NCBI RefSeq assembly: GCF_039679125.1
Contig: NZ_CP155551.1
Coordinates: 4,216,001-4,280,000 of the forward strand
DNA from: Blastococcus sp. HT6-4
Lineage (GTDB): Bacteria; Actinomycetota; Actinomycetes; Mycobacteriales; Geodermatophilaceae
Reading direction: 5' to 3'
DNA: 64,000 bases
Part shown: in pieces, positions 36,579 through 45,594 of the stretch
Numbering within the stretch: position 1 is the first letter of the stretch
Layout of the letters: the number at the start of each line of letters is the position of its first letter
Translations under genes and position numbers: made by a program
The notes under the pieces: generated by a model
Database searches by the model: none
Told to the model about the DNA's origin: nothing
What the model saw: only the letters and a program-made list of their open reading frames with translations

Positions 36579-38152
36579 CCGGATCCGCGGAACGTTCCTG
36601 GTGGGGCTGGGGCACCACCGACCGCGCCCTGTCGGACGACGAGTGCGTCGCGACGGGGGCGCTGGTGCCCGGCCTGCGCACCCGGCCGCGCGCCGTCCCG
36701 GACCTGGCCGCCGTCGACCTGCCGGCGTCCCGGATCACCCCGCCGCCGTCCCTGCCGGTGTCCGCCGCGCCGCCGGACCGAGCGGCGCACACGTACGGCA
36801 AGGCCTACCGCGACGTCGTCCGCGCCCTGTCCGGCGATCTCCGCGGCGCCCCGGACGGCGTCGCCTTCCCGCGCACCGAGGCGGAGGTGGTCGACCTGCT
36901 CGACTGGGCCGCCGCGACCGGGGTCGTGGTGGTGCCCTACGGCGGGGGCAGCTCGGTCGTGGGTGGCGTGGAGTACCGGGGCGAGCGGCCGTGGCTCTCG
37001 ATGGACCTGACGCGGCTGGACCGGGTACTCGAGGTCGACCCGGTCAGCCGGGCCGCACGGATCCAGGGCGGCGCGCTGGGCCCGGTGCTGGAGGAGCAGC
37101 TGCGCCCCTCCGGGCTGACGCTGCGGCACTTCCCGCAGAGCTTCGAGTTCTCGACGCTCGGGGGGTGGCTCGCCACCCGGGCCGGCGGGCACTACGCCAC
37201 GCTGCACACGCACATCGACGACCTGGTGGAGTCGCTGCGCGTCGTGACGCCGGCGGGGGTGAACGAGTCGTGGCGGCTGCCCGCGTCGGGCGCGGGGCCC
37301 TCGCCGGACCGGCTGTTCCTGGGCTCCGAAGGCGCCCTCGGCGTCATCACCGAGGCCTGGATGCGGCTGCAGGACCGGCCCCGGTGGAAGGCGTCGGCGT
37401 CGGTGACGTTCGCGGACATGACCGCGGCGACGGGCGCCGTCCGGGCGATCGCCCAGGCGGGGCTCCACCCGGCGAACTGCCGGCTGCTGGACCCGGGCGA
37501 GGCCGCCATGGCCGGGGCGGCGACGGGTGAGGCGGTGCTCGTGCTCGGCGTCGAGTCGGCCGCCCACCCGGTGGAGAGCCGGCTCACCGAGCTGACCGGC
37601 CTGGCCCGCGCGCACGGGGGCACGGTGGCCGCGGGCGGCGGCGGGCGGGACACCGCCGCGGACACGTGGCGGTCGGCGTTCCTGCGGATGCCCTACGTCC
37701 GGGACGGCATGGCACGGATGGGCGCGATCGTGGAGACGTTCGAGACGGCCTGCACGTGGGACCGCGTGGAGGAGCTGTACACGACCGTCCGCGCGGAGGT
37801 CGGGGCCGCCGTCGCGCAGGTCACCGGCGCACCCGGCCTGGTCACCTGCCGCTTCACCCACGTCTACCCCGACGGGGCGGCGCCCTACTTCACCGTCGTC
37901 GCCGCCGGCCGGCCCGGCTCGGAGGTGGCGATGTGGGACGACGTGAAGACGACGGCGACCGAGGTGCTGGGCCGGCTCGGCGCGACGATCACCCACCACC
38001 ACGCCGTCGGCCGCGACCACCGGCCCGGCTACGACCGGCAGCGCCCCGAGCCGTTCGCCCTGGCGCTGCGCGCGGCGAAGGCGGCGCTGGACCCGGCCGG
38101 CATCCTCAACCCGGGGGTCCTGGTCGAGGCCCCGTCGGACCACAACCTGTAG
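36575..38152 (+). CDS. FAD-binding oxidase, alkyl-dihydroxyacetonephosphate synthase-like
   Basis: 525-residue flavoprotein of the vanillyl-alcohol-oxidase/PCMH family. The FAD-binding domain shows PRTEAEVVDLLDWAAATGVV, PYGGGSSVVGG, SMDLTRLDRVLEVDPVSRAA, FSTLGGWLATRAGGHYATLH and GSEGALGVITEAW; the C-terminal cap ends in the typical LDPAGILNPGVLV. The set of motifs (STLGGWLATRAGGH, DRLFLGSEG) is the one found in alkyl-DHAP synthase and its bacterial relatives. The real substrate is unknown: ether lipid synthesis is one option, D-2-hydroxyacid oxidation another. GTG start overlaps dinB by four bases. Confidence 0.9.
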   Translation: MTGSAERSWWGWGTTDRALSDDECVATGALVPGLRTRPRAVPDLAAVDLPASRITPPPSLPVSAAPPDRAAHTYGKAYRDVVRALSGDLRGAPDGVAFPRTEAEVVDLLDWAAATGVVVVPYGGGSSVVGGVEYRGERPWLSMDLTRLDRVLEVDPVSRAARIQGGALGPVLEEQLRPSGLTLRHFPQSFEFSTLGGWLATRAGGHYATLHTHIDDLVESLRVVTPAGVNESWRLPASGAGPSPDRLFLGSEGALGVITEAWMRLQDRPRWKASASVTFADMTAATGAVRAIAQAGLHPANCRLLDPGEAAMAGAATGEAVLVLGVESAAHPVESRLTELTGLARAHGGTVAAGGGGRDTAADTWRSAFLRMPYVRDGMARMGAIVETFETACTWDRVEELYTTVRAEVGAAVAQVTGAPGLVTCRFTHVYPDGAAPYFTVVAAGRPGSEVAMWDDVKTTATEVLGRLGATITHHHAVGRDHRPGYDRQRPEPFALALRAAKAALDPAGILNPGVLVEAPSDHNL

Positions 38153-38161
38153 AACGGCGTC

Positions 38162-38767
38162 ATGACCGAGCAGAGCGCGTGGACGCGGATGACCCAGGAG
38201 GACCCCGACCACTCGCGGGCCTACGTGCAGCGCTTCCGCGACCTCGCCGCCCAGGGGATGGACATCGTCGGGGAGGCGCGGCTGGTCGACGCGATGCTGC
38301 CCCGCGGATCGCGGGTGCTCGATGCGGGCTGCGGTCCCGGTCGCGTCGGCGGGTGGCTGGCCGAGGTGGGCCACGAGGTGGTCGGCGTCGACGTCGACCC
38401 GGTGCTCATCGCCGCCGCCGAGGAGGACCACCCGGGCCCGCGCTGGCTGGTCGCCGACCTGGCCGAGCTGGACCTGCCCGCCGCGGGAGTCCCGGAGCCG
38501 TTCGACGTGATCGTGAGCGCCGGGAACGTCATGGCCTTCCTGGCGCCGTCGACGAGGTGCGCGGTGCTGCGCCGGCTACGCGCGCACGTGGCCCCCGGCG
38601 GCCGGGCGGCGATCGGATTCGGCGCCGGCCGGGGCTACGCGTTCGACGAGTTCCTGGCGGACGCGCGGGAGGCCGGCTGGGCGCCGGACCTGCTGCTGTC
38701 CACCTGGGACCTGCGCCCGTTCACCCCCGACTCCGAGTTCCTGGTCGCGATCCTGCGCCCCGCCTGA
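38162..38767 (+). CDS. Class I SAM-dependent methyltransferase
   Basis: 201-residue Rossmann-fold methyltransferase. Motif I is VLDAGCGPGRVGGWLAEVGH (SAM binding), followed by VVGVDVDPVLIAAA (motif II acidic loop), WLVADLAELDLP (motif III) and DVIVSAGNVMAFLA (motif IV). There is no substrate-binding domain that allows the target to be named. It begins nine bases after the FAD-oxidase gene and probably belongs to the dinB-oxidase-methyltransferase operon. Confidence 0.9.
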   Translation: MTEQSAWTRMTQEDPDHSRAYVQRFRDLAAQGMDIVGEARLVDAMLPRGSRVLDAGCGPGRVGGWLAEVGHEVVGVDVDPVLIAAAEEDHPGPRWLVADLAELDLPAAGVPEPFDVIVSAGNVMAFLAPSTRCAVLRRLRAHVAPGGRAAIGFGAGRGYAFDEFLADAREAGWAPDLLLSTWDLRPFTPDSEFLVAILRPA

Positions 38768-38787
38768 GCCACGCGCCGCCTCGGCGA

Positions 38788-39669
38788 TCAGAGCCGGCCG
38801 TTGGCGCGCAGCAACGCGAGCGCCTGGACGGTCCGGTGGCCGCGCCACTCCAGCGCGGCCGCGGGGGAGTAGCTGGCGAAGTCGACGGGCCAGCCGCCGT
38901 CGGGTTGCTGGGCGCCGGCGAGCCGGTCGAGCTCGGCGTCCACCACGGCCGGCGCGAACAGCGACCGCGCCGGCCCCCCGGGCGACGGGGCGAAGTCCAG
39001 CGGGCGCATGTACTCGTCGTCCGCGCCGCCGGCCACGTGCAGCAGTCCGTCCGCCGGGATGTGCGGGCGGAGGACATCGACGAGCTCGGCCGCCTCGGGC
39101 CGGGTGGCCGACGCCGCGTCGAGGAACTGCGTCGCGAAGGCCAGCTCCATCGCGTGCGCCCTCCCGTCGAGCTCGCCGACGGCGGCCAGGCAGTGGTCGG
39201 TGGCCCGAGCAAGCCACGGGTGCCCGGCCACGGCGGGATCGGCCACCCGGTGGGCCGCCGCGGCCACCACAGCGGTGATCTGCAGCGACGAGCGATCGGG
39301 GTCCGCGCCCGCCCAGAACGGGGCGGAGGCGGCGGCGTCGGGCACCGGCAGCGCGAACGGCAGCCCGCGGTCGGGCAGGCTGACGCGGGCCAGCCAGTCG
39401 CAGAGCCCGCGGGCGCGGCCGCTGGTGACCGGCGCGACGTCCACGAACACCTCCAGCGCGTGCAGCGCGCCGCCCGGCTGGCTGGTGGCCGAGCGCAGGT
39501 CGGGCTCGAGCCCCCATCCGTAGCCGCCGTCCGTGTTGCGATAGCCGTCGAGAGCAGCGAGCACCGGCTCCGGCGGCCCACCGGCGAACAGCAGCTCGAA
39601 GCGACGGCGGTCGAGCACGCGCGCGGCACCGGCGAGGAAGCCGGCGGCGGCGGTCAGGTCGACGATCAC
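38788..39669 (-). CDS. Alpha/alpha-toroid (terpenoid cyclase/prenyltransferase fold) protein of unknown function
   Basis: 293-residue protein with helical-repeat features of the terpenoid-cyclase/prenyltransferase superfamily: ALDGYRNTDGGYGWGLEPDL near the start and LAGAQQPDGGWPVDFASY near the end, both matching QW-like repeat ends (Q-x3-DGGW). The acidic DDTT/DxDD motif of squalene-hopene cyclases is not seen and the protein is about half their length, so it is probably not a full cyclase. It stands alone, convergent with the methyltransferase gene. GTG start at 39669; longer in-frame extensions have poor coding character. Confidence 0.75.
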   Translation of the reverse strand: MIVDLTAAAGFLAGAARVLDRRRFELLFAGGPPEPVLAALDGYRNTDGGYGWGLEPDLRSATSQPGGALHALEVFVDVAPVTSGRARGLCDWLARVSLPDRGLPFALPVPDAAASAPFWAGADPDRSSLQITAVVAAAAHRVADPAVAGHPWLARATDHCLAAVGELDGRAHAMELAFATQFLDAASATRPEAAELVDVLRPHIPADGLLHVAGGADDEYMRPLDFAPSPGGPARSLFAPAVVDAELDRLAGAQQPDGGWPVDFASYSPAAALEWRGHRTVQALALLRANGRL

Positions 39670-39714
39670 GGCACCAGCCTGGCCGACGGCACCGACGAAT
39701 CCGAGGGTGCGCAG

Positions 39715-39728
39715 GTTTCCCGTGAAAC
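39715..39728. other. Near-parS sequence
   Basis: GTTTCCCGTGAAAC differs by one base from the Streptomyces-type parS GTTTCACGTGAAAC. It lies in the gap between the PucR gene and the alpha-toroid gene. It may be a weak ParB site. Confidence 0.45.
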
Positions 39729-39772
39729 CACGGGGCATCCGCTGCGGCAGACCCTCCCGGCCGGCAGTGCGC

Positions 39773-40999
39773 TCAGCCGTCACCCGGGGACGGCGGCCCC
39801 GCGGGCGGGACGCCCAGGGCGACCGTGAGCTCGAGGACCGTCCGCGGGTCCTCCAGCCGCGGCCCGTAGAGCTCGCGCAGCTGGGTCATCCGGTAGCGGA
39901 CCGTCTGCGGGTGCACGAACAGCTCCGCGGCGACCTGGTCACGGCGCCCCTGGTGGAGCAGCCAGGAGCGCAGCGTCTCGGTCAGCTTCTCCCGCGCGGT
40001 CGTCCCGACCTGGTCCAGCGGCGCGAGCACCCGCGCCCGCAGGTCGGCCAGGGCATCCTCGTCGGCCCGCAGGACCAGCTCGGCCAGCCGTGCGTCGGTG
40101 TCCACGGGGCCGCCGTCGTCCGCGGTCAGCCCCAGCCGCAGCGCACGCACCGCCCGGCCGTAGGACGCCTGGGCGTTCCACCAGGTCTGCGGCGGCCCGA
40201 CCACCGCCTCCCGCCCGGCCAGGCCGCGCAGCAGGGCGCCGCGGGCCGCCCCCTCCGCGTCCGGCACCAGCAGCACCGCGAGATCGCCGTCGAGGTCGGG
40301 GACGTCCTCGGTCACCATCAGCGTGCGCGGGTCGAGCGACACCATCGCACCCCGCATGCGGCCCTCGGGCAGCAGAACCACCGTCAGCGTGCGCGGCGGC
40401 GTCCACTCCGCCCGGCGCGCCGCCTCGGTCAGCTCGGAGGGCCTGTTCCCGGTGAGCAGGCCGTGCGCCAGGCGCTCCAGCAGCCGGAGCCGGGCGCGGC
40501 CGCTGGAGGCCAGTTCGTCGGCGTGCCCGGCGACGCTGGCCGCCGAGAGCCGGTCGATGTAGGCGAACACCAGCTCGGCGAACCGGGCCAGCGGTTCGGG
40601 CCCCAGGCCGGCGGCGACGGCGGTGGCGCTCATGTCCCGCCAGGAGACCCGCGCCCCCACGCGGTAGGCGGCCAGCAGGGCGTCCATGGAGCGGCCGCTC
40701 CGCGCCTCCCCCCGGCCCAGCGCGTACGCCGCCTCGACGACCGGCCCGCCAGGCGTGGCCACGTCCGCGTTGCCGCCGGCCGCGGCAAGCTGCAGGAATC
40801 CGCGCAGGGTCAGCTCGACCGCCGTGGAGATCTTCCGGCCCATCGGCCCGGAGAACGCATTGGCGTAGCTCGGCACCGCGACGATGATCTCCTCGACGGC
40901 GCGCTCGGCGACCTGGGAGAGCGTGGCCCGCATGGCCTCCGCGACCGCGTCGGGGAACGGGGCGTAGTCAACCGCCAGCTGGGCCCCTTTGTCCTCCAC
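39773..40999 (-). CDS. PucR/CdaR-family transcriptional regulator
   Basis: 408-residue regulator. The N-terminal half is a helical sensor domain of the type found in actinobacterial PucR proteins (LTLRGFLQLAAAGGNAD, AYRVGARVSWRDMS); the middle is a GGDEF-like fold without a catalytic motif; the C-terminus is the PucR helix-turn-helix (RDQVAAELFVHPQTVRYRMT, then QLRELYGPRLEDP). It is divergent from the ferredoxin-reductase/desaturase pair with 72 bases between the starts, so it is a likely regulator of membrane lipid desaturation. GTG start at 40999. Confidence 0.9.
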   Translation of the reverse strand: MEDKGAQLAVDYAPFPDAVAEAMRATLSQVAERAVEEIIVAVPSYANAFSGPMGRKISTAVELTLRGFLQLAAAGGNADVATPGGPVVEAAYALGRGEARSGRSMDALLAAYRVGARVSWRDMSATAVAAGLGPEPLARFAELVFAYIDRLSAASVAGHADELASSGRARLRLLERLAHGLLTGNRPSELTEAARRAEWTPPRTLTVVLLPEGRMRGAMVSLDPRTLMVTEDVPDLDGDLAVLLVPDAEGAARGALLRGLAGREAVVGPPQTWWNAQASYGRAVRALRLGLTADDGGPVDTDARLAELVLRADEDALADLRARVLAPLDQVGTTAREKLTETLRSWLLHQGRRDQVAAELFVHPQTVRYRMTQLRELYGPRLEDPRTVLELTVALGVPPAGPPSPGDG

Positions 41000-41071
41000 G
41001 AACAGAAGCTACCTCGTGATTCACGTCCGGGGCACAGGTATTTAGCAGCCCGACTGGGAAAGCTCAGTAGC

Positions 41072-42181
41072 ATGACAGCAACCGCCCCACGCCCCGGCGT
41101 GGCCCGCACGCCGGCGCGGCTCGCGCTGCGCGACCGGGCGCTCAAGCTCGCCGAGCTGGTGACGACGCCTTTGCTGCCGGCCGACTACCTCGACCTGTTC
41201 GACCCGCTCCGTTCCGGCGCGGCCCTGCGCGGCCGGATCGAGGCCGTCCAGCGGGAGACCCGGGACGCCGCCTCGATCGTCATCCGTCCCGGCCGCGACT
41301 GGCTGCCGCACGTGCCGGGCCAGTACGTCCGCATCGGCATCGACATCGACGGTGTCCGCCAGTGGCGCGCCTACTCGATCACCTCGGTGCTCGGCCGGGC
41401 CGACGGCTGCTTCACCATCACCGTGAAGGCCATCCCGGACGGCAAGGTGAGCAACCACCTGGTGCACCGCGCGCGGCCGGGCACGATCATCCAGCTCGAC
41501 CAGGCCACCGGGGAGTTCTGCCTCCCCGAGGAGACGCCGGCCAAGTCCCTGTTCGTCACCGCGGGTTCCGGGATCACCCCCGTCATGGGCATCCTCCGCA
41601 ACCACGCCGACTCGCTGGCCGACACCGTGCTGGTGCACTCCGCGCCCACCTCCGAGGACGTCGTCTTCGGCGAGGAGCTGCGGCAGATGGCCGCCGACGG
41701 CCGGATCCGGCTGATCGAGCAGCACACCGACAGCGCCGGGATGCTCGACGCCCGGTCCATCGCCGAGCTGGTGCCCGACCTGCACGAGCGCGCCACCTGG
41801 GCGTGCGGGCCCGTGGGAATGCTCGAGGCGCTGGAGGAGCACTGGGCGTCGGTAGGCATCTCCGACCGGCTGTACACCGAGCGCTTCCGCCCCCGGATCC
41901 TCGTCACCGGCGAGGGCGGCACGGTCACCTTCACGAAGAACGGGACCACCGTCGAGGCCGACGGCGCCACGCCGATCCTCGACGCCGCCGAGGAGGCCGG
42001 GGTCCTCATGCCCAGCGGCTGCCGCATGGGCATCTGCTACGGCTGCGTGCTCCCCATGCGGGCGGGCGCGGTCCGCGACCTGCGCAACGGCGAGATCACC
42101 ACCGCCGAGGACGTCGGTGACGGCGTCCTCATCCAGACCTGCGTCAGCGCCGCCGCCGGCGCCTGCGACATCGACCACTGA
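41072..42181 (+). CDS. Ferredoxin reductase partner of acyl-CoA desaturase
   Basis: 369-residue electron-transfer protein: an FAD domain (VPGQYVRIGIDIDGVRQW, RAYSITS), an NAD(P)H domain (FVTAGSGITPVMGILRN, WACGPVGMLEAL) and a C-terminal plant-type 2Fe-2S domain with CRMGICYGC and the distant fourth Cys in LIQTCVS. This arrangement and the neighbour match Rv3230c of Mycobacterium tuberculosis, which passes electrons from NADPH to DesA3. It starts 26 bases before the desaturase gene ends the intergenic gap and is co-transcribed with it. ATG at 41072. Confidence 0.94.
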   Translation: MTATAPRPGVARTPARLALRDRALKLAELVTTPLLPADYLDLFDPLRSGAALRGRIEAVQRETRDAASIVIRPGRDWLPHVPGQYVRIGIDIDGVRQWRAYSITSVLGRADGCFTITVKAIPDGKVSNHLVHRARPGTIIQLDQATGEFCLPEETPAKSLFVTAGSGITPVMGILRNHADSLADTVLVHSAPTSEDVVFGEELRQMAADGRIRLIEQHTDSAGMLDARSIAELVPDLHERATWACGPVGMLEALEEHWASVGISDRLYTERFRPRILVTGEGGTVTFTKNGTTVEADGATPILDAAEEAGVLMPSGCRMGICYGCVLPMRAGAVRDLRNGEITTAEDVGDGVLIQTCVSAAAGACDIDH

Positions 42182-42207
42182 CCACCTCGAGCCCCAGGAG
42201 CCCGGAC

Positions 42208-43407
42208 ATGACCGTCATCCAGAAGAAGCCCGAGAACCCGATCGCCCACCTCACCCCCGAGGACATCGAGCTCATCGGCAAGGAGCTCGACACCATCCGC
42301 CAGGAGATCCGCGACAGCCTCGGCGAGGACGACGCGAAGTACATCCGCACGGTCATCGACGTGCAGCGGAAGCTGGAGCTGGGCAGCCGCGCCGTCCTGC
42401 TGTTCTCGAAGTTCCCGCCCGCGTGGCTGGTCGGCACGGCCGGTCTGTCCGTCGCCAAGATCCTCGAGAACATGGAGATCGGGCACAACATCCTGCACGG
42501 CCAGTGGGACTGGATGCGCGACCCGAAGATCCACTCCACGACGTGGGAGTGGGACATGGCCAGCCCGGCCGAGCAGTGGAAGCACTCGCACAACGAGCTG
42601 CACCACACGTACACGAACGTGATCGGCAAGGACAACGACCTCGGCTACGGCATCATGCGCGTCGACGAGGACCAGAAGTGGCACCCGATGTACCTGGCGC
42701 AGCCGCTGTGGAACTTCATCAACGCCTGCTTCTTCGAGTACGGGATCGCCGCCTATGACCTCGAGCTGGGCAAGAACCTGGCGTCGAAGAAGCGCCGCAA
42801 CGACCCGAAGTTCCGGGCCGCCACCAAGCAGGTGCTGAAGAAGATCCGCAACCAGGCGACGAAGGACTACGTCGTCCACCCGCTGCTGTCGGGCCCGTCG
42901 TTCCTGCCGACCCTGGCGGCGAACTTCACCGCCAACGTGGTGCGCAACCTCTGGTCGCACTCGGTCATCATGTGCGGCCACTTCCCCGAGGGCGTCGAGA
43001 CCTTCGAGAAGACGTCCATCGACGGCGAGACCCGCGGCGAGTGGTACGTCCGCCAGATGCTGGGTTCGGCGAACATCTCCGGCAGCAAGGCCATGCACCT
43101 GATGACCGGGAACCTTTCGCACCAGGTGGAGCACCACCTGTTCCCCGACATCCCGAGCAACCGGTACGCCGAGATCGCCCCGAAGGTGAAGGACATCTTC
43201 GACCGCTACGGCCTGACCTACCACTCCGCCCCGCTGTACAAGCAGGTCGCGAGCGCGTGGCACAAGGTCATCCGGCTCTCCCTGCCCAACGGCTGGCTGG
43301 CCGAGACGACGCCGAAGAACGCCCCGGCGCAGCTGGCCAAGCTGTACAAGATGACCACCGGCGGGCCGAAGGTCCGCCGCGCGCTGCAGCAGAAGGCCGC
43401 CGCCTGA
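42208..43407 (+). CDS. Acyl-CoA delta-9 desaturase (DesA3-like)
   Basis: 399-residue membrane di-iron desaturase that introduces a cis double bond into stearoyl-CoA or similar chains. The three histidine boxes are present: GHNILHGQ (HxxxH), HSHNELHH (HxxHH) and HQVEHHLFP (HxxHH). Hydrophobic segments (WLVGTAGLSVAKILE and the region around PSFLPTLAANFTANVV) are shorter than in typical desaturases, as in DesA3. Together with the upstream reductase it forms a complete NADPH-dependent system. Followed by a strong bidirectional terminator. Confidence 0.94.
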   Translation: MTVIQKKPENPIAHLTPEDIELIGKELDTIRQEIRDSLGEDDAKYIRTVIDVQRKLELGSRAVLLFSKFPPAWLVGTAGLSVAKILENMEIGHNILHGQWDWMRDPKIHSTTWEWDMASPAEQWKHSHNELHHTYTNVIGKDNDLGYGIMRVDEDQKWHPMYLAQPLWNFINACFFEYGIAAYDLELGKNLASKKRRNDPKFRAATKQVLKKIRNQATKDYVVHPLLSGPSFLPTLAANFTANVVRNLWSHSVIMCGHFPEGVETFEKTSIDGETRGEWYVRQMLGSANISGSKAMHLMTGNLSHQVEHHLFPDIPSNRYAEIAPKVKDIFDRYGLTYHSAPLYKQVASAWHKVIRLSLPNGWLAETTPKNAPAQLAKLYKMTTGGPKVRRALQQKAAA

Positions 43408-43425
43408 TCGGACCGGCAACGCTGA

Positions 43426-43468
43426 ACGGCAGAGGCCCAGAACCGTCCTGGTTCTGGGCCTCTGCCGT
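43426..43468. terminator. Bidirectional terminator between desaturase and secreted hydrolase genes
   Basis: Perfect 19-bp inverted repeat (43426-43444 with 43450-43468) and a five-base loop (GTCCT). It lies 18 bases after the desaturase stop and 19 before the stop of the convergent hydrolase gene, so it can serve both. Confidence 0.88.
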
Positions 43469-43487
43469 CCGGCGGTCGGTCAGGGCA

Positions 43488-45416
43488 TCAGCCCCGGCCG
43501 GGGAAGTTCAGCGACCGCAGCAGGTCGGGGTCGCTGATCGGCACCTCCCACACGAGCCCGTCGGCGTCGGGGTCGACGACCTCGCCGCGACCGAGGAACG
43601 CGGCCACCTGCCCCTGCGCCTGCATCGCGGCCACCGGGAACCGGGCGACGTCCAGCAGGAAGCCGTGCGGGTTGAGCGCCGCGGTGGAGGCCCTGTCGTT
43701 GCGGAAGAGGCTCGTCCGCGACCACAGGTCACCGGCGTCGACCAGCGTGTACGACGTCGGGTTCGGCACCGTCTGGTCGCCGAAGGCCACCTGCACCAGC
43801 ACGCGGTCGTCCCGGATCAGCGGGGCGAAGGTCTCCGGGCTGCCCGGCCGGGCCAGCCAGGTCGACCTGGCCAGGTAGTCCTGGATGGCGAGCGCACCGG
43901 GCACGGTCGCGGTGACCGGCCCCTCGCCGCGCAGCGGCAGCTGCTCCTCGAAGTACCAACGGCTCGCGTCGGGGGTGTTCGGCGCCAAGCCGGCCGCCTG
44001 GAGCGCCTGGAAGGTCAGCGGCCGGAAGGCCGGCGACAGGCGCGAGATCTCGCTGATCGGGCCACCGGGCACGTTGAGCACCGAGCGGGCGATCGCGCGG
44101 TCGGCGCCGGCGAGCATCGTGCCGTAGATGCCGCCGAAGCTCTGCCCGAAGTACGTCACGCGGGCACCGGAGAAGTCGGCGCGCCGGTCGCCGTCGACGT
44201 CCGTGCCGCCCACCGCGCGGACGAGCGTCATGACGTCGGCGGCGGTCTGCCGGAGCGCGTCGCGGGAGGAGACCGCCGCGGCAGTGCCGGTGGCCGAGGA
44301 GCCCTCGGTGCTGCCGAAGAGCCCGTCGCCGTTCTGGTCGACGCCGCGACCGTAGGTCGGGATCGTCTGCGTCACGCCGTCCGCGGTCGTGATCTGCCAG
44401 GCGCTCCCGGGGCCGTAGCCGTGCCCGACCACGTTCGTGCCGATGGTCGCGATGCCGCTCTGGGCGTTCGTGATCGCGGCGAGGAACACGCTGGTCGTCG
44501 AGCCGGTGAAGCCGTGGCCGAAGGCGGCGGTCGGCCAGCCGCCGCCGGGCGCGGGGCCGGCCGGGAGGACGGCGACGAAGGGCAGCCGCTCGACCTCGAC
44601 CGGCGCCGGACCGTCGCCCCGGGTCGGCGTCTGGGCGATGGTGACGTCGTCCCCCAGCCAGGACGGCGCCTGGTAGGAGCCGAAGACCAGCGTGCTGCCG
44701 GCGGGCAGCAGACCGGTGGGCTGCACGCTCGGCCCGGCCGGCGTCCCGCCCGGCACGGTCGGTGCCGGGCGGTCGGGGACGAAGGTGACCCTGGAGCCCG
44801 CCACGGGGACGACGGCGTCGATCTCCAGCCCGGGGCGCGTGCTGCCGACCTCGCGCAGGGCGCGGTTGGACTGGATCTGCCGGTTCATGTCGAGCAGCCC
44901 GTCGGTGGCGCTCAGCGTCGTGAAGGTCTCGCTGGTGGCCGAGTTCGCGGGGCCGGCCTGCACGTCGATGCGGTACGTGGTGCCCGGGGCGAGCTGCTCC
45001 ACGGGCTGGGCGTACAGCGTGTTGGTGGCCGGGTCCCAGACGACGCGGTCGACGCCGGTGCGCCACCGGCCGCGCTCCTGGCGCACGGTGATCCGCTCGG
45101 CGACCACGGCCGGGTCGACGGGGGCGTCGAAGCGCACGGCGATGCGCGGATCGAGGTCGAAGCCGTCCAGCTGGTTGAGCCGCTCGACGAGCCCGCAGGT
45201 GATGACGTTGCCGCAGTTCTCCGTCGGCAGGGCGACCCGCAGGCCGGTGAGCTGCTGCCGGTCGGGGACGGTCAGGTCGTTCGTGGGGAACACCGAGAGG
45301 GGGTCGGCCGTGCCCTGGTCGGCGAGGGCCGGTGCGGCGGTCGCCGTGACGGTCAGGGCCATGGCCAGGGCACCGACGGCGGACGCCGTCGTCCGACGCC
45401 AGGGATGTGAGGACAA
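43488..45416 (-). CDS. Secreted alpha/beta-hydrolase with N-terminal Ig-like domain
   Basis: 642-residue exported protein. Residues 1-32 form a signal peptide (basic start, ALAMALTVTATAAPALA). Residues about 60-180 resemble a bacterial Ig-like domain (DPRIAVRFDAPVDPAVVAER, LAPGTTYRIDVQ). The C-terminal region is an alpha/beta-hydrolase: ATFGHGFTGS-like AAFGHGFTGSTTSVF oxyanion area, the nucleophile elbow TYFGQSFGGIYGT (GQSFG) and HGFLLDVARFP near the end, which may hold the catalytic His. An acidic DQNGDGLFGSTEG loop could bind calcium. It is likely an extracellular lipase or esterase; the substrate is unknown. Confidence 0.82.
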   Translation of the reverse strand: MSSHPWRRTTASAVGALAMALTVTATAAPALADQGTADPLSVFPTNDLTVPDRQQLTGLRVALPTENCGNVITCGLVERLNQLDGFDLDPRIAVRFDAPVDPAVVAERITVRQERGRWRTGVDRVVWDPATNTLYAQPVEQLAPGTTYRIDVQAGPANSATSETFTTLSATDGLLDMNRQIQSNRALREVGSTRPGLEIDAVVPVAGSRVTFVPDRPAPTVPGGTPAGPSVQPTGLLPAGSTLVFGSYQAPSWLGDDVTIAQTPTRGDGPAPVEVERLPFVAVLPAGPAPGGGWPTAAFGHGFTGSTTSVFLAAITNAQSGIATIGTNVVGHGYGPGSAWQITTADGVTQTIPTYGRGVDQNGDGLFGSTEGSSATGTAAAVSSRDALRQTAADVMTLVRAVGGTDVDGDRRADFSGARVTYFGQSFGGIYGTMLAGADRAIARSVLNVPGGPISEISRLSPAFRPLTFQALQAAGLAPNTPDASRWYFEEQLPLRGEGPVTATVPGALAIQDYLARSTWLARPGSPETFAPLIRDDRVLVQVAFGDQTVPNPTSYTLVDAGDLWSRTSLFRNDRASTAALNPHGFLLDVARFPVAAMQAQGQVAAFLGRGEVVDPDADGLVWEVPISDPDLLRSLNFPGRG

Positions 45417-45461
45417 GGGTTCTCCAATGCCTGAGGGGCCCTCTTCCTAGCCCACCGGTGA

Positions 45462-45486
45462 CAGGCGCCACAATGGTTGGCGCCTG
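45462..45486. promoter_or_regulatory. Perfect inverted repeat upstream of the secreted hydrolase gene, possible operator
   Basis: CAGGCGCCA (45462-45470) and TGGCGCCTG (45478-45486) are exact inverted copies separated by seven bases, 46 bases upstream of the hydrolase start. This size and spacing suit a dimeric repressor or a short hairpin; no regulator is adjacent. Confidence 0.45.
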
Positions 45487-45580
45487 CATCGCTGCAGGCC
45501 GTGGCGCAACGCTGCACGGCGCGCCCCGCAGACAGTGCGCACAGCCCAACCCGGCGGCCGAGCAGCCAGGCCACCGAACT

Positions 45581-45594
45581 GTTTCCCGTGGAAC
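45581..45594. other. Near-parS sequence
   Basis: GTTTCCCGTGGAAC, a hybrid of the two known palindromic halves (GTTTC and GGAAC), two changes from GTTCCACGTGGAAC. It lies between dnaB and the secreted hydrolase gene. Possibly a weak ParB site. Confidence 0.45.

Noticed and set aside
36281..38431. Minus-strand frame of 716 codons opposite dinB, the FAD oxidase and the methyltransferase
   Set aside because: Spans three real genes on the other strand, no recognisable domain, Gly/Arg/His-biased.
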